64,000 nt of DNA from Algorimicrobium algoritergicola (GCF_008086165.1 NZ_VSKL01000007.1:1-64000), one strand, 5' to 3'; positions 17,288-26,909 are shown, numbered from the stretch's first letter. The notes: generated by a model not told the origin, from the sequence alone. A program made the numbers and translations.

Positions 17288-17953
17288 CTATTGCGCTTTT
17301 AGGAGTCCAAAAACAATACAAAGCTGTGCAAAAGCGTATGTAAACATAATACTTATATTCGAAAAAGGCAAGGGCTCATAAAATTTATTTAAAGCGAGTA
17401 AACTGTCAGAGACCATAAATAAAATAGCCCCTACAAATACTAAAATATAGCTACCATTTGGTACTTCACCTCTCCGTAAATATGCCGTTGTTCCCATGGT
17501 TAAAATGACTAGCATGTACACAATAACAGGAATTATCATGTCGCCTAAATTGTTCTTCAAAAGGTAAAAAAGTAGTCCGCCATAAACGAGTAAAATAACA
17601 CTAAAAAGATAGGGTTTTTTATCAGCGTTTCTTCGCTTTAAAAACACCAAAATATAGAGGACATGGGCTGTTAAAAATGCGACTAAACCTACCGTAAAAA
17701 AGTGTTCAGATTTGTCTACAAACATCAATAAAATATCACCCAATAATGAGAAGATTAAAGCACCAAAAGTAAGCTGTTTTATTTTGGTTGAGATAGATGA
17801 ATTTTGTTTGTAATAAAAGAAAATTAACGAAACTAATAAAGCGGGCTTTGCAAAATAATGTAAGAATGGATAGGACATTCCAGTTTGAATTTCTGCCATC
17901 AATATGAAACAAAAAAGGATAATAAATGATTTTTCAAGTTTGGTAAATTTCAT
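17288..17953 (-). CDS. YhhN/lysoplasmalogenase-family membrane protein
   Basis: This 221-residue protein has about eight hydrophobic helices and matches the YhhN (TMEM86-like) family. Visible family segments are FAKPALLVSLIFFYY near residues 35-49, GALIFSLLGDILLMF near 64-78, FTVGLVAFLTAHVLYILVF and FVGAILFMVSDSLLALNKF. The conserved acidic residues in GDILLM and SDSLLA are the presumed catalytic or binding residues of the family, of which animal members cleave the vinyl-ether bond of lysoplasmalogens. Whether bacterial members do so with the lipids present here is not known. It is followed by the hydrolase gene on its upstream side, both on the minus strand. Confidence 0.85.
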   Translation of the reverse strand: MKFTKLEKSFIILFCFILMAEIQTGMSYPFLHYFAKPALLVSLIFFYYKQNSSISTKIKQLTFGALIFSLLGDILLMFVDKSEHFFTVGLVAFLTAHVLYILVFLKRRNADKKPYLFSVILLVYGGLLFYLLKNNLGDMIIPVIVYMLVILTMGTTAYLRRGEVPNGSYILVFVGAILFMVSDSLLALNKFYEPLPFSNISIMFTYAFAQLCIVFGLLKAQ

Positions 17954-18003
17954 ATAGCAGGCAATTTAAAGTGTAAATTAGAGGTGTTTATAATTAGATT
18001 TTT

Positions 18004-19302
18004 TTAGTGTGAACTGTCTTCTTTTAGCAAAAGCGTATAAAGTTTATCTCTGGAATAATTATTACCCTTGCCTGTACTTAATGCTTTTTGATATGCTGAA
18101 ACGGCTTTATCTTTTTCATTCACTTCCACATAATAATCACCTAAAGAGTCGTAAACATTGGAGTTTTCTGGATAATTCTTAACATTTAACTTAAAGAAGG
18201 CTTCAGCTTTATCATAAAGTTTTCGCCTTAAACACCCATAACCAAATTGATTTACCAAAGATTCTGGGGGTAGAATGGTATAATCCATTTTATTTGATAC
18301 TAATTGATAATGATTTTTAAGCGTTTTGATTACGGTACTTTCTTTAACTTCTGGATTTATAATTAATGGTATAAAACTTTTATCCAAATCATACCATGAA
18401 AAAATATAGCGTAAGGCATCATAGGTAGCTATAAAAGGTAAGGTGCCATGACTTTCGTTAGGATAATAGTTGGAATTGAAATCAATTTGTGATGAAGATT
18501 CTGGAACAACCTGATTCGTAAACTCTAAAATATCCCGAATATGCTGTGTTTGCTTGGTGGTATCTTGTTCTACTGTATTTAATGTCATTCCGGCCGGCAT
18601 GGAATTAGCTATGCCTACATACAGGATTTCATTGGAAAGTTTTTTATTGTTTAAAATCATTTTTGCTTCTTCCAACATTGCCGAATCAGACCACCATAAG
18701 CTAGGGTCTAAAGCTATATAACTATTAAAAAGTTCTGGACGTTTTAGCATGGTGTTAATCACTGTTAAGCCCCCTAAAGAGTGACCAATATAAAGTCTGT
18801 AAGGTTTTGTTTGGTATGTTTTATCAACAAAGGGAATTAGTTCTTTTTGCAAGAATTCCATAAAAGCTTCGCCACCACCTGATGTATTTGGACCATTTTC
18901 GCGGTTTCCATGTTTGGGTGTTAAATCGCGCAATCTATCCGTGTTAAGTATGCCAACAACAATCATTTTTGGTAAAACAGAATTGCTTTTAGTACTTAAC
19001 TCTTGAATGGTTCCAACTACAGATGTAAAATGGGTATCACCATCAAGTAGGTAAACCACAGGAAAGCCATCATCAGTATCTGAACCTGATTCTGGAACGT
19101 GAACCCAAATTGTCCGTTTTTCATTTAATATGGTTGATTCAATGGTATGGGAAACACCAATGTTTATCATGTCTTCTTGTGTAGTTTGTGCGCTATTCTT
19201 ATTAGGGATGGATAGAATAAATAAGGTAAATAAGGGCAGAAATAGATTGGTTCTGCTTGGTATTTGTGGTAAAAATCTCATTAGACGGTTAATCATATCC
19301 AC
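18004..19302 (-). CDS. Exported alpha/beta-hydrolase (esterase D/Fes-like) with TPR tail
   Basis: This 432-residue protein has an N-terminal hydrophobic signal (about residues 20-36), an esterase D-type alpha/beta-hydrolase domain (about 45-300) and a C-terminal TPR-like segment (about 350-425, with AEAFFKLNVKNYPENSNVYDSLGDYYVEVNEKDKAV). The nucleophile elbow is GHSLGG with S175 and the catalytic histidine is probably H285 in NESHG. The family includes enterochelin esterases and S-formylglutathione hydrolases. It is divergent from a TonB-dependent receptor, a common setting for hydrolases that process imported siderophores or peptides, but the substrate is unproved. Starts at M6 or M8 are also possible. 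Confidence 0.85.
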   Translation of the reverse strand: MDMINRLMRFLPQIPSRTNLFLPLFTLFILSIPNKNSAQTTQEDMINIGVSHTIESTILNEKRTIWVHVPESGSDTDDGFPVVYLLDGDTHFTSVVGTIQELSTKSNSVLPKMIVVGILNTDRLRDLTPKHGNRENGPNTSGGGEAFMEFLQKELIPFVDKTYQTKPYRLYIGHSLGGLTVINTMLKRPELFNSYIALDPSLWWSDSAMLEEAKMILNNKKLSNEILYVGIANSMPAGMTLNTVEQDTTKQTQHIRDILEFTNQVVPESSSQIDFNSNYYPNESHGTLPFIATYDALRYIFSWYDLDKSFIPLIINPEVKESTVIKTLKNHYQLVSNKMDYTILPPESLVNQFGYGCLRRKLYDKAEAFFKLNVKNYPENSNVYDSLGDYYVEVNEKDKAVSAYQKALSTGKGNNYSRDKLYTLLLKEDSSH

Positions 19303-19437
19303 TAAAGTAGCATTTTATTATTAGTATTAGATGCATTTTACATTTCAGCTATTAAAAATTACAATTGAGTAGGTATCTTTTTTAAAATTTTATAAGTAAG
19401 ATCATATTTGTTGTATCAAAAATGAAACACGACCAAT

Positions 19438-21591
19438 ATGAAAACCATATTCATCATTATTCTAACTTTAATATCCAATTCAGCTTTTTCGCAAGTTGAA
19501 ATAACGGGGACTGTTTTAGACTCTAAAAACAATCCCATTGAAGGAGCTAATGTTTACATAGAAGGCAGCTATGATGGTGCAACATCAAATGCTTTGGGTG
19601 AATTTCAATTTCAAACTTCAGAAACTGATTTGCAAACATTAATTGTGTCATTTCTTTCTTATGAAACTTATAAACTAGAAGCAGATGTATCGGTATTTTC
19701 AAATATTACCATTAAATTACGAGAAGACGTTAATGCCTTAGATACAGTTGTTATTTCGGCAGGTACATTTGAAGCGGGAGATGCTAGCAAAGTGTCCGTT
19801 TTAAAACCACTGGATGTAGTAACAACGGCAAGCGCAGTAGGTGATTTTGTTGGAGCTTTGCAAACATTGCCAGGAACTTCTACTGTAGCAGAAGATGGTC
19901 GCTTATTCGTGCGTGGAGGTGATGCCAATGAAACACAAATATTTATTGATGGTATTCGTGTGTTCACACCATATACGCCAACTACAAATAATATTCCTAC
20001 ACGTGGCAGATATTCACCGTTTCTATTTGATGGTATCACCTTTTCAACAGGTGGTTACTCTGCCGAATACGGCCAAGCCTTATCAAGTGTACTTCTTTTA
20101 AACACAATAAATGAACCAGATCAGAATAAAACAGATATAGGAATCATGAGTGTTGGAGGCTCTTTAGGGCATACCAAAAAATGGAAAAAGAGTTCCTTGA
20201 GTATTAATGGATCCTACATTAATTTGGCACCTTATACTGCTTTATTTCCCGATAGAAATGAATGGGATAAACCATTTAATGGTGGTTCGGGTGAAGCTGT
20301 TTTTAGGCGTCAGTTTAATTTAGGTATACTTAAAGTTTATACCGCATTTGAATCAGGTGGTTTTGCCCTAACACAAGAAGACATCAATGTTCCAGAAGGT
20401 GTTTACTATAAACTAAAAAACAACAACCTCTATTTCAATGGTTCGTATCGAGGTATGCTTTCTGATAATTGGACAGTTTTTGGAGGATTGAGTTACACAT
20501 ATTCCAATAATGATATTCAAGTATTTTCAGATAATATTAATGATACTGAAAATGCTGTTCATGCAAAATTTAAATTGAAACGGCGTTTTAGCAATCGCTT
20601 TAAAGTTCAGGTAGGTGCTGAATATTTTTCAACAGATTTTAATGAGAAATATGAAAGTCCTTTAACGGAAAAACTATCCTATGGATTTAAAAATAATATT
20701 TCTGCAGCCTTCACGGAAGCGGATGTTATATTTTCAAAAAAATTCGCTTTAAAAGGTGGTTTGAGATTAGAATATAGTGCGCTGTTCAATGAAGTTACGG
20801 TATCTCCTCGTTTATCATTGGCTTATAAAACATCTAAAAACAGTCAAGTATCTCTGGCTTATGGTAATTTTTACCAGAATCCTGATAGTAGTATTTTAAA
20901 ATTTGAACACGATTTACAAGCTCAAAAAACCACGCATTATATATTGAATTACCAATTAAATCGTGATGGTCAAATTTTTAGAGCAGAGGCTTTTTATAAA
21001 GATTATAGTAATCTAATTAAATACGACACGGAGTTTGCCAGATTTAATAGTGATTTTAATAATCAGGGCTTCGCTTATGCCAAAGGAATCGATTTATTTT
21101 GGCGTGATAACAAAAGCTTAAAAAACATTGACTATTGGGTAAGTTATAGCTTTTTAGATAGCGAGCGCGACTATTTAAATTACGCAGAAACCGCTACACC
21201 TAATTTTGCAAATACTCATAATCTTTCTATAGTAGGGAAATATTGGGTTGAAAACTGGAAAAGTCAGATTGGTTTAAGCTATAATTTTGCCTCTGGACGT
21301 ACTTACACAGACCCATACCTTGACGGGTTTTTAAATCAGAAAACAAAAAGCTATAACAGTTTAAGCTTGAATTGGGCATATTTAGTAACACCACAAAAAA
21401 TACTGTATGTATCCGTAAACAATGCATTGGGTTTTAATAATATTAATGGGTATCAGTTTGCCAATTCGCCAGATGTTAATGGAAACTTTGCAAGTCGTGC
21501 TTTAAAACCTGCAGCGGATCAGTTTTTCTTTATTGGGTTTTTCTGGACTATTAGTGAGAAAGGCACGGATAATCAATTAAATAATTTATAA
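19438..21591 (+). CDS. TonB-dependent receptor with carboxypeptidase-like domain
   Basis: This 717-residue outer-membrane protein has a signal peptide (residues 1-19, ending AFSQ), a carboxypeptidase-regulatory-like domain (about 20-100, EITGTVLDSKNNPIEGANVYIEGSYDGATSNALGEFQF), a TonB plug domain (about 110-225, containing LPGTSTVAEDGRLFVRGGD and the IDGIRV segment) and a 22-stranded barrel ending in a short C-terminus. It lies 104 bp upstream of a dedicated tonB gene on the same strand and is divergent from an exported hydrolase, suggesting an uptake locus. The substrate cannot be read from sequence; no SusD partner is present, so it is not a classic glycan-uptake pair. Confidence 0.92.
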   Translation: MKTIFIIILTLISNSAFSQVEITGTVLDSKNNPIEGANVYIEGSYDGATSNALGEFQFQTSETDLQTLIVSFLSYETYKLEADVSVFSNITIKLREDVNALDTVVISAGTFEAGDASKVSVLKPLDVVTTASAVGDFVGALQTLPGTSTVAEDGRLFVRGGDANETQIFIDGIRVFTPYTPTTNNIPTRGRYSPFLFDGITFSTGGYSAEYGQALSSVLLLNTINEPDQNKTDIGIMSVGGSLGHTKKWKKSSLSINGSYINLAPYTALFPDRNEWDKPFNGGSGEAVFRRQFNLGILKVYTAFESGGFALTQEDINVPEGVYYKLKNNNLYFNGSYRGMLSDNWTVFGGLSYTYSNNDIQVFSDNINDTENAVHAKFKLKRRFSNRFKVQVGAEYFSTDFNEKYESPLTEKLSYGFKNNISAAFTEADVIFSKKFALKGGLRLEYSALFNEVTVSPRLSLAYKTSKNSQVSLAYGNFYQNPDSSILKFEHDLQAQKTTHYILNYQLNRDGQIFRAEAFYKDYSNLIKYDTEFARFNSDFNNQGFAYAKGIDLFWRDNKSLKNIDYWVSYSFLDSERDYLNYAETATPNFANTHNLSIVGKYWVENWKSQIGLSYNFASGRTYTDPYLDGFLNQKTKSYNSLSLNWAYLVTPQKILYVSVNNALGFNNINGYQFANSPDVNGNFASRALKPAADQFFFIGFFWTISEKGTDNQLNNL

Positions 21592-21695
21592 CTCAAAGTT
21601 ATTTAACTATTTGATAAGCAGTCTAAAACATGATTTAAGTCATAGTTTTTTAAAGGTATTTTGAGTAATTTAATTTCAGTTTAACTCTAGAAATT

Positions 21696-22421
21696 ATGGA
21701 ACTCAAAAAAAATCCGAATTTAGAAATTGGTCGCAATAGCGCTATCTATTTTGCTGTTGGTCTCAATATCATGCTGTTTTTTACGTGGCGTGGATTGGAA
21801 TATCGCACGTACGACCAACGAGACATTAATCAAGAACTCTTGATTTTTACCGATGAGATTGAAGACGACATTCCTATTACCAATCTTGAAGCAACACCAC
21901 CACCACCACCACCTGCATCTGCGGCAATTCCAGAAGTTATTACCATAGTGGAAGATACCGAAGAGATTGAAGAAACAATAATAGAAAGCTCGGAGTCTGG
22001 TCAGGAAGATCGTATTGAAGAGCGAGAAATAGCCATTGAAGAGGTATTCGTGGAAGAGGTTGAAGAAGAGGTTTCTGTGCCTTTTTCAGTTGTAGAAGAC
22101 GTGCCTATATTTCCTGGTTGTACTGGTGATAATTTGGAGTTGCGTAACTGCTTTAGTGCGAAAATTACCGAACACATCCAGAAACACTTCAAATATCCAG
22201 AATCAGCTCTAGATTTAGGAATTCATGGTAAAGTGTATGTCATGTTTATTATTGATTCCCAAGGTCGTGTAAGTAATATAAGATCGCGTGGTCCAGATCC
22301 GCAATTAGAGAAAGAAGCAGAACGCATAATAGGTTTATTGCCAGTTATGCAGCCAGGAAAACAACGCGGAAAACCTGTAAAAGTACCGTATAGTATTCCG
22401 ATAAATTTTAAAATTGAATAA
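21696..22421 (+). CDS. Energy transducer TonB
   Basis: This 241-residue protein has the layout of TonB: a cytoplasmic start, one membrane helix (about residues 16-32, NSAIYFAVGLNIMLFF), a proline run (six consecutive prolines near residue 70), a long acidic periplasmic spacer rich in Glu/Ile/Val, and a C-terminal TonB domain (about 150-240) with FKYPESALDLGIHGKVYVMFIIDSQG and VPYSIPINFKI. It transfers proton-motive energy from ExbBD to outer-membrane receptors. No exbB or exbD is nearby. Its position behind a receptor gene suggests dedication to that receptor. The acidic rather than lysine-rich spacer is common in Bacteroidota. Confidence 0.92.
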   Translation: MELKKNPNLEIGRNSAIYFAVGLNIMLFFTWRGLEYRTYDQRDINQELLIFTDEIEDDIPITNLEATPPPPPPASAAIPEVITIVEDTEEIEETIIESSESGQEDRIEEREIAIEEVFVEEVEEEVSVPFSVVEDVPIFPGCTGDNLELRNCFSAKITEHIQKHFKYPESALDLGIHGKVYVMFIIDSQGRVSNIRSRGPDPQLEKEAERIIGLLPVMQPGKQRGKPVKVPYSIPINFKIE

Positions 22422-22448
22422 CCTTACTGGATATTTTATAATTTTAGC

Positions 22449-22500
22449 AACCGTATTAAATTGATTCATGTATCAATTAGTACGGTTTCTTGTTTTTATT
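22449..22500 (+). terminator. Terminator after tonB
   Basis: A long hairpin pairs AACCGTA (22449-22455) with TACGGTT (22481-22487) and, inside it, ATTGAT (22460-22465) with ATCAAT (22472-22477), followed by TTCTTGTTTTTATT. The inner TTGAT...ATCAA resembles an FNR box but has a 6-nt rather than 4-nt centre. Confidence 0.75.
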
Positions 22501-22625
22501 AGGATTTGTGAGTAGTTTGGGGTTTAAAAACAATTCATCCACAAAATCTGACAGTTGAGAGGTTTGCTTTTTGTAAAACCTTATTTCTGATGCATATTTG
22601 TACTATCAAATTAAAACACAATCTT

Positions 22626-23246
22626 ATGAAATCACTTATAATAACGTTTATTCTTTTAATGGGCGTTGCTGCACAAGGGCAAACTAATTTTGAAAAAGGT
22701 ATGACAAAGGCTTTTTCTATGTGGCAGTCTGATAATATGAATGGTGCGGAACAACTTTTTGAGCGCATTGCAGATGCTGAACCAGATGAATGGCTTCCAA
22801 GCTATTATATTGCGCAAATCAATAGTTTAAAAAGTTGGACAGAAAAGGATGTAAGCGTATTGACATCTCAATTAGAGAAAGCTCAAAATTATATAGATAT
22901 GGCCAAAGCTATCGATCCAAATAATGCCGAAATTTTAGTTATGCAAGCCCAAATTTATACCAATTGGGTGGCTTTTGATGGTGCTATATATGGCATGAAA
23001 TACAGCTCCATAATAAATGAACTTTATAAGCAAGCGTATAAACTGGATCCAGAAAACCCAAGAGTGGTCCTTAATAAAGCAGAATGGGAAATGGGAAGCG
23101 CCAAATTTTTTGGCAAAGACACCAAGCCTTACTGTGAAGACATTGCCCGAGCCATAGAACTTTGTGTTACCTTTAAACCAGCTTCAGATTTTCATCCAAA
23201 TTGGGGAAAAGAACGTGCCGAACAGGTATTGGCTAACTGCAAATAA
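22626..23246 (+). CDS. Exported TPR-like protein
   Basis: Reading from ATG 22626 gives a 206-residue protein with a signal peptide (MKSLIITFILLMGVAAQGQ) and degenerate TPR-type helices (FEKGMTKAFSMWQSDNMNGAEQLFERIADAEPDEW, AKAIDPNNAEILVMQAQIYTNW, AYKLDPENPRVVLNKAEWEMG). The earlier in-frame start at 22590 would spoil the signal peptide. It is probably periplasmic. It lies 27 bp upstream of the LytS-type kinase gene on the same strand and may be the first gene of that operon, which would make it a candidate periplasmic partner of the sensor. Function is unknown. Confidence 0.8.
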   Translation: MKSLIITFILLMGVAAQGQTNFEKGMTKAFSMWQSDNMNGAEQLFERIADAEPDEWLPSYYIAQINSLKSWTEKDVSVLTSQLEKAQNYIDMAKAIDPNNAEILVMQAQIYTNWVAFDGAIYGMKYSSIINELYKQAYKLDPENPRVVLNKAEWEMGSAKFFGKDTKPYCEDIARAIELCVTFKPASDFHPNWGKERAEQVLANCK

Positions 23247-23273
23247 TCTATAATAACAACAACTCACGAAACC

Positions 23274-24605
23274 ATGAATAGATTAATGAAAAATATAGTA
23301 CTCACTATTGGTATAGGTATTTTGGTTTTCTTGATAGGTAATGCATTATCTCGTGGCTTTGAGTTTGAGAGTTTTAATGACTTTCTTGTGAACTTCATGT
23401 TTTATCAGTTGTATGCTTTTATTCTAGGGTTTTCTAACATGTATTTTTTTGGATACTTAGGGAAACTCAATTGGAAAGATGATGAAAGTTTCAAACGAAT
23501 ACTTGTAGGTATCGTTGGCTCTGTCATGATTACACTTTTTGGCTTGTTTCTATTACATATGTTTGAAGCTTTAGCTCTGGACGGTAAAAGCTTTGAAACC
23601 TTTATTGCTAATGAATCTTATAGGAGTTATACCTTCGGTTTATGGATTACATTAACCATTGTAATAACGTTTCATGCGGTTTATTTTTATAAGCAATCCC
23701 AAGAAAAAAAGGTTAAAGAATCACAACTAGTAGCACAAACCCAAACGGCTAAATTTGATGCACTTAAAAACCAATTAGATCCTCATTTTCTATTTAATAG
23801 TCTGAATGTATTATCTAGTTTAATTGAAGAAAATCCAGATAATGCACAACAATTTACGACGTCTTTATCAAAAATATACCGCTATGTTTTAGAGCAGAAA
23901 AACAAAGATTTGGTATCCGTTGATGCGGAATTGGAGTTTGCTAGAACCTATATGCTGCTATTAAAAATGCGCTTTGAAGACAGTATTATTTTTGATATTC
24001 CAAATCAGGCTTCAAATCCAGACAGCAAAGTGGTGCCATTAGCGCTTCAGTTGCTATTGGAAAATGCCGTAAAACATAATATGGTTACTCCAAGTAAGCC
24101 TTTACATATAAAAATCTACGAACACCAAGGTAATCTGGTAGTCGAGAATAATTTACAAACCAAACAAGTATTAAAAAAGAGTAGTGGTGTAGGGTTGAGT
24201 AATATAACGGAACGCTATAAGCTATTAACAACTAAAAAAGTTTCAATTAACCAACAAGCATCGGTTTTTAAAGTATCAATTCCAATGCTGACAAAACAAA
24301 TAACAATTATGGAACCACAAGAAATTACCAATAAAGAAGAAGCCTATTATCGAGCTAAAAAGCAAGTAGAAGAAATAAAAGGGTTTTATGGAAACCTTAT
24401 ATCTTACTGTCTCGTTATTCCTTTTTTAATTTTTTTAAATTATAGGACATCTTGGGAGTTTCAATGGTTTTGGTTTCCTATGTTAGGTTGGGGAATGGGT
24501 ATTGTATTTCATGCTTTTGCTGTGTTTGGTTATGGTAAAACGTGGGAAGAACGAAAAATACAAGAGATTTTAAATAAAGATAATAATCAAAAAAAATGGA
24601 ACTAA
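23274..24605 (+). CDS. LytS-type sensor histidine kinase fused to a 2TM domain
   Basis: This 443-residue kinase has four N-terminal membrane helices (about residues 8-24, 42-60, 75-95 and 122-138), a His_kinase domain with the phosphoacceptor H171 in DPHFLFNSLN, and a HATPase domain with the N-box LLLENAVKHN and the G-box GVGLSNITERY. Unusually, a 2TM domain (about residues 345-435, EAYYRAKKQVEEIKGFYGN...GKTWEERKIQEIL) is fused to its C-terminus. The next gene encodes the same 2TM domain alone, and the third is a LytTR response regulator. The fused domain would add two helices, making six in total. The input signal is unknown. Confidence 0.9.
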   Translation: MNRLMKNIVLTIGIGILVFLIGNALSRGFEFESFNDFLVNFMFYQLYAFILGFSNMYFFGYLGKLNWKDDESFKRILVGIVGSVMITLFGLFLLHMFEALALDGKSFETFIANESYRSYTFGLWITLTIVITFHAVYFYKQSQEKKVKESQLVAQTQTAKFDALKNQLDPHFLFNSLNVLSSLIEENPDNAQQFTTSLSKIYRYVLEQKNKDLVSVDAELEFARTYMLLLKMRFEDSIIFDIPNQASNPDSKVVPLALQLLLENAVKHNMVTPSKPLHIKIYEHQGNLVVENNLQTKQVLKKSSGVGLSNITERYKLLTTKKVSINQQASVFKVSIPMLTKQITIMEPQEITNKEEAYYRAKKQVEEIKGFYGNLISYCLVIPFLIFLNYRTSWEFQWFWFPMLGWGMGIVFHAFAVFGYGKTWEERKIQEILNKDNNQKKWN

Positions 24606-24916
24606 TGAGTACTGATTTTAATTTTGAAGCTCAAGACCGCATTGATCGCGCAAAAGCGGAAGTAAAAAAACTAAAAGGTTTTTATTCACATTTATTGGTG
24701 TATGTTGTTATAAATTTAATGATTGTTGTTATAAATGTCCAAGATTTGGAACCCGGTGAAAGTTACTTTCAATTCAAGAATTTTTTCACACTAACATTTT
24801 GGGGATTTGGTTTATTAGTCCATGGTTTATCTGTCTTTTTACCAAATTGGGTTTTAGGAAAAAACTGGGAAGAACGTAAAATTAAGGAATACATGGAACG
24901 CAATAAAAGGAAATAA
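24605..24916 (+). CDS. Stand-alone 2TM-domain protein
   Basis: This 103-residue protein consists almost entirely of a 2TM domain: an amphipathic lead (DRIDRAKAEVKKLKGFYSH), two membrane helices (LLVYVVINLMIVVINV and FFTLTFWGFGLLVHGLSVF) and the conserved cytoplasmic ending GKNWEERKIKEYMER. It closely parallels the C-terminal domain of the preceding kinase, in particular KGFY and WEERKI. Its ATG at 24605 overlaps the kinase stop codon by one base (TAATG); an alternative start at 24596 adds three residues. Such proteins are regular members of LytS/LytTR operons in Flavobacteria and may help the kinase to associate or sense, but this is inferred. Confidence 0.85.
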   Translation: MSTDFNFEAQDRIDRAKAEVKKLKGFYSHLLVYVVINLMIVVINVQDLEPGESYFQFKNFFTLTFWGFGLLVHGLSVFLPNWVLGKNWEERKIKEYMERNKRK

Positions 24917-24942
24917 AACCAACCTAAACCAGCTAAAACACT

Positions 24943-25698
24943 ATGAATGTCATTATAATAGAAGACGAAAAACCATCAGCAAGACGATTGCAACGTATGC
25001 TAGATAAATTAGGAATCCAAGCTGAAACCATGCTGCATTCGGTTGAAGAGTCCATAAATTGGTTTCAAAATAATTCGCATCCAGATCTGATTTTTTTAGA
25101 TATTCAGTTAAGTGATGGTTTATCGTTTGAAATTTTTGATGCTGTAAAAGTCAAATCTGCTATTATTTTCACAACAGCTTATGATGAATACGCGCTTCAA
25201 GCTTTTAAATTAAATAGTATTGACTATTTGTTAAAGCCTATTGATACAGATGAATTGGCTAAGGCATTAGAAAAGTTTAAAGAACATCAATTTAAAGAGC
25301 AACAGGTAGCTTTAGATTTTAATGCCATAAAAAACCTACTGGTCAATGCATCTGAGCCAGAATATAAGAAACGCTTTTCCGTAAAAGTAGGACAGCATTT
25401 AAAGCTGTTTACAATTGAAGAAATAGAATGTTTTTATAGCGAAAATAAAGGCACGTATTTGCACACCAATCAAGGTAGAAGTTATCTTCTGGATACCACT
25501 TTAGAGCAACTAGAAGTCGAATTAAATCCAAAACAGTTTTTTAGAATCAGTAGAAAATTCTACGTTAATATTCATGCAATAAAAGATATGGTGAGTTACA
25601 CCAATTCGCGATTAGAAATAAAACTGAATAGTTTTAACGAGCAAGACGTTATAGTTGCACGAGAACGTGTTAAGGATTTTAAAAATTGGTTAGAATAA
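24943..25698 (+). CDS. LytTR-family response regulator
   Basis: This 251-residue regulator has an N-terminal receiver domain (residues 1-120, acidic pocket E7/D8, phosphoacceptor D53 in FLDIQLSDG, and the conserved Lys in YLLKPI) and a C-terminal LytTR DNA-binding domain (about 148-250, with FSVKVGQHLKLFTIEEIECFYSE, FFRISRKFYVNIHAI and VARERVKDFKNWL). It is expected to be phosphorylated by the kinase encoded 340 bp upstream and to bind direct-repeat sites. The three genes run on the same strand with 26 bp or less between them. Targets are unknown; the TonB and TPR genes upstream are possible. Confidence 0.93.
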   Translation: MNVIIIEDEKPSARRLQRMLDKLGIQAETMLHSVEESINWFQNNSHPDLIFLDIQLSDGLSFEIFDAVKVKSAIIFTTAYDEYALQAFKLNSIDYLLKPIDTDELAKALEKFKEHQFKEQQVALDFNAIKNLLVNASEPEYKKRFSVKVGQHLKLFTIEEIECFYSENKGTYLHTNQGRSYLLDTTLEQLEVELNPKQFFRISRKFYVNIHAIKDMVSYTNSRLEIKLNSFNEQDVIVARERVKDFKNWLE

Positions 25699-25736
25699 TA
25701 ATGAAGCTGTTTTATGTTAGGTAAGAATGAGGTTTT

Positions 25737-26909
25737 TTAATCATCAACCCGATTATCATCAAAAGCCGACGGTAATAGTTTGGGTATAAATTTTATTACA
25801 ATTGGCAATAACAAAGCACCTCCTGGTAATAAAAAAATTGCCAAACTCGGTATAGATTTAAAAACATCTAATAACTGATTGTTTACACGCTTTTGTTCAT
25901 CTTCATTTAGCTCTCTAATGGTAGATTGCGTTAATAGCTTCATTAAATCCTTACTTTCCTGAAGTTCCTTCAGTAAGCGCTTACTATTTCTAGAAATTAG
26001 TTTGTTTACCATTTCGCTAGAATTGTCATAAAACGTTTTCACAACATTCTTGGAACTTAATAAGGCTATTTTATCTTTATGTGTTTCGTAAAATACATTA
26101 ATGGCGCGTGTGGCTTCATCCATATTAGCACCTTCCAATTGTAAGTCAGTAGATAATTTATTTAAAAAATCATATTCTTTCTTATCAATAATAGTATCTC
26201 CCCAAGCAGCCATACAGGCAATATCTAGAATGTAATATTTTTCTAAAGCTCCAGAAATATGCGAAAGTGCTTCGTCATAACCCATTTTCTTGGTGTCATG
26301 ATATCTGCGTGACTGTTCAAATAAATTAATCAAACTTTTGTCATAATCACTTTTCAGGATTTTCGAATTTAAAGTCTGAATTACCACCGTTTCTATGGCA
26401 GCTTCCAAATTCTGAAGATAGATTTCTGAAATATTTTTTGTTTTTAAAAACGTCTTATAGGCTAATATGTCTGTAAACAATAAGGCATTTGTAATAAAGT
26501 AATTGAAACTTCTTTCAATTATGTTATCGTCAATTTGAACCCGTTTATGAATTATCTTCTCAAGGGTAGATACATTTTTCTTGCCTCCTAATAATTCAGA
26601 AAAAAACGATGCCTTGTATGCGTTTATATGTGTGTAAAAATCCAGGATACTATCAACAAAATTACTTCTAGTATCTGATGTGCTATGAATATAGTTGAAT
26701 GCCGTAATCAAATTTACTTTGCAAATCTCTTCACTTGTAAAATCCGAAATAGAGACATAGTCGTTAAATACACCTACGTTACTTCCATAAATAAATCCGT
26801 TTTGACGAAGCTCTCTATAAAAGGTGTTTGTAGATAAGGTAGAAAGATTGGTGCTAATATTTTCTACGAGTAATAATTTATTTATCCAGCCACTTGCTGA
26901 TGGATTCAT
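25737..26909 (-). CDS. LETM1-related protein
   Basis: This 390-residue protein is predominantly helical. Its C-terminal part (about residues 320-385: ELQESKDLMKLLTQSTIRELNEDEQKRVNNQLLDVFKSIPSLAIFLLPGGALLLPIVIKFIPKLLPSAF) has the LETM1-type pattern, with one hydrophobic helix containing the Pro/Gly-rich LPGGALLLP motif. Proteins of this type in Flavobacteria are called LETM1-related biofilm-associated proteins. A TerB-like helical segment (ACMAAWGDTIIDKKEYDFL near 235-253) lies in the middle. Mitochondrial LETM1 acts in cation/proton exchange, but that function cannot be carried over. It is divergent from the DUF4331 module. Confidence 0.75.
   Translation of the reverse strand: MNPSASGWINKLLLVENISTNLSTLSTNTFYRELRQNGFIYGSNVGVFNDYVSISDFTSEEICKVNLITAFNYIHSTSDTRSNFVDSILDFYTHINAYKASFFSELLGGKKNVSTLEKIIHKRVQIDDNIIERSFNYFITNALLFTDILAYKTFLKTKNISEIYLQNLEAAIETVVIQTLNSKILKSDYDKSLINLFEQSRRYHDTKKMGYDEALSHISGALEKYYILDIACMAAWGDTIIDKKEYDFLNKLSTDLQLEGANMDEATRAINVFYETHKDKIALLSSKNVVKTFYDNSSEMVNKLISRNSKRLLKELQESKDLMKLLTQSTIRELNEDEQKRVNNQLLDVFKSIPSLAIFLLPGGALLLPIVIKFIPKLLPSAFDDNRVDD

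Noticed and set aside
19668-20039. 123-codon minus-strand open frame inside the TonB-dependent receptor
   Set aside because: It is antisense to the conserved plug domain and has no recognisable domain or promoter.
22460-22477. TTGAT...ATCAA as an FNR box near the TPR-like gene
   Set aside because: The spacer is 6 nt, not 4, and it is the inner part of the tonB terminator hairpin; no -7 element follows at the fixed distance.
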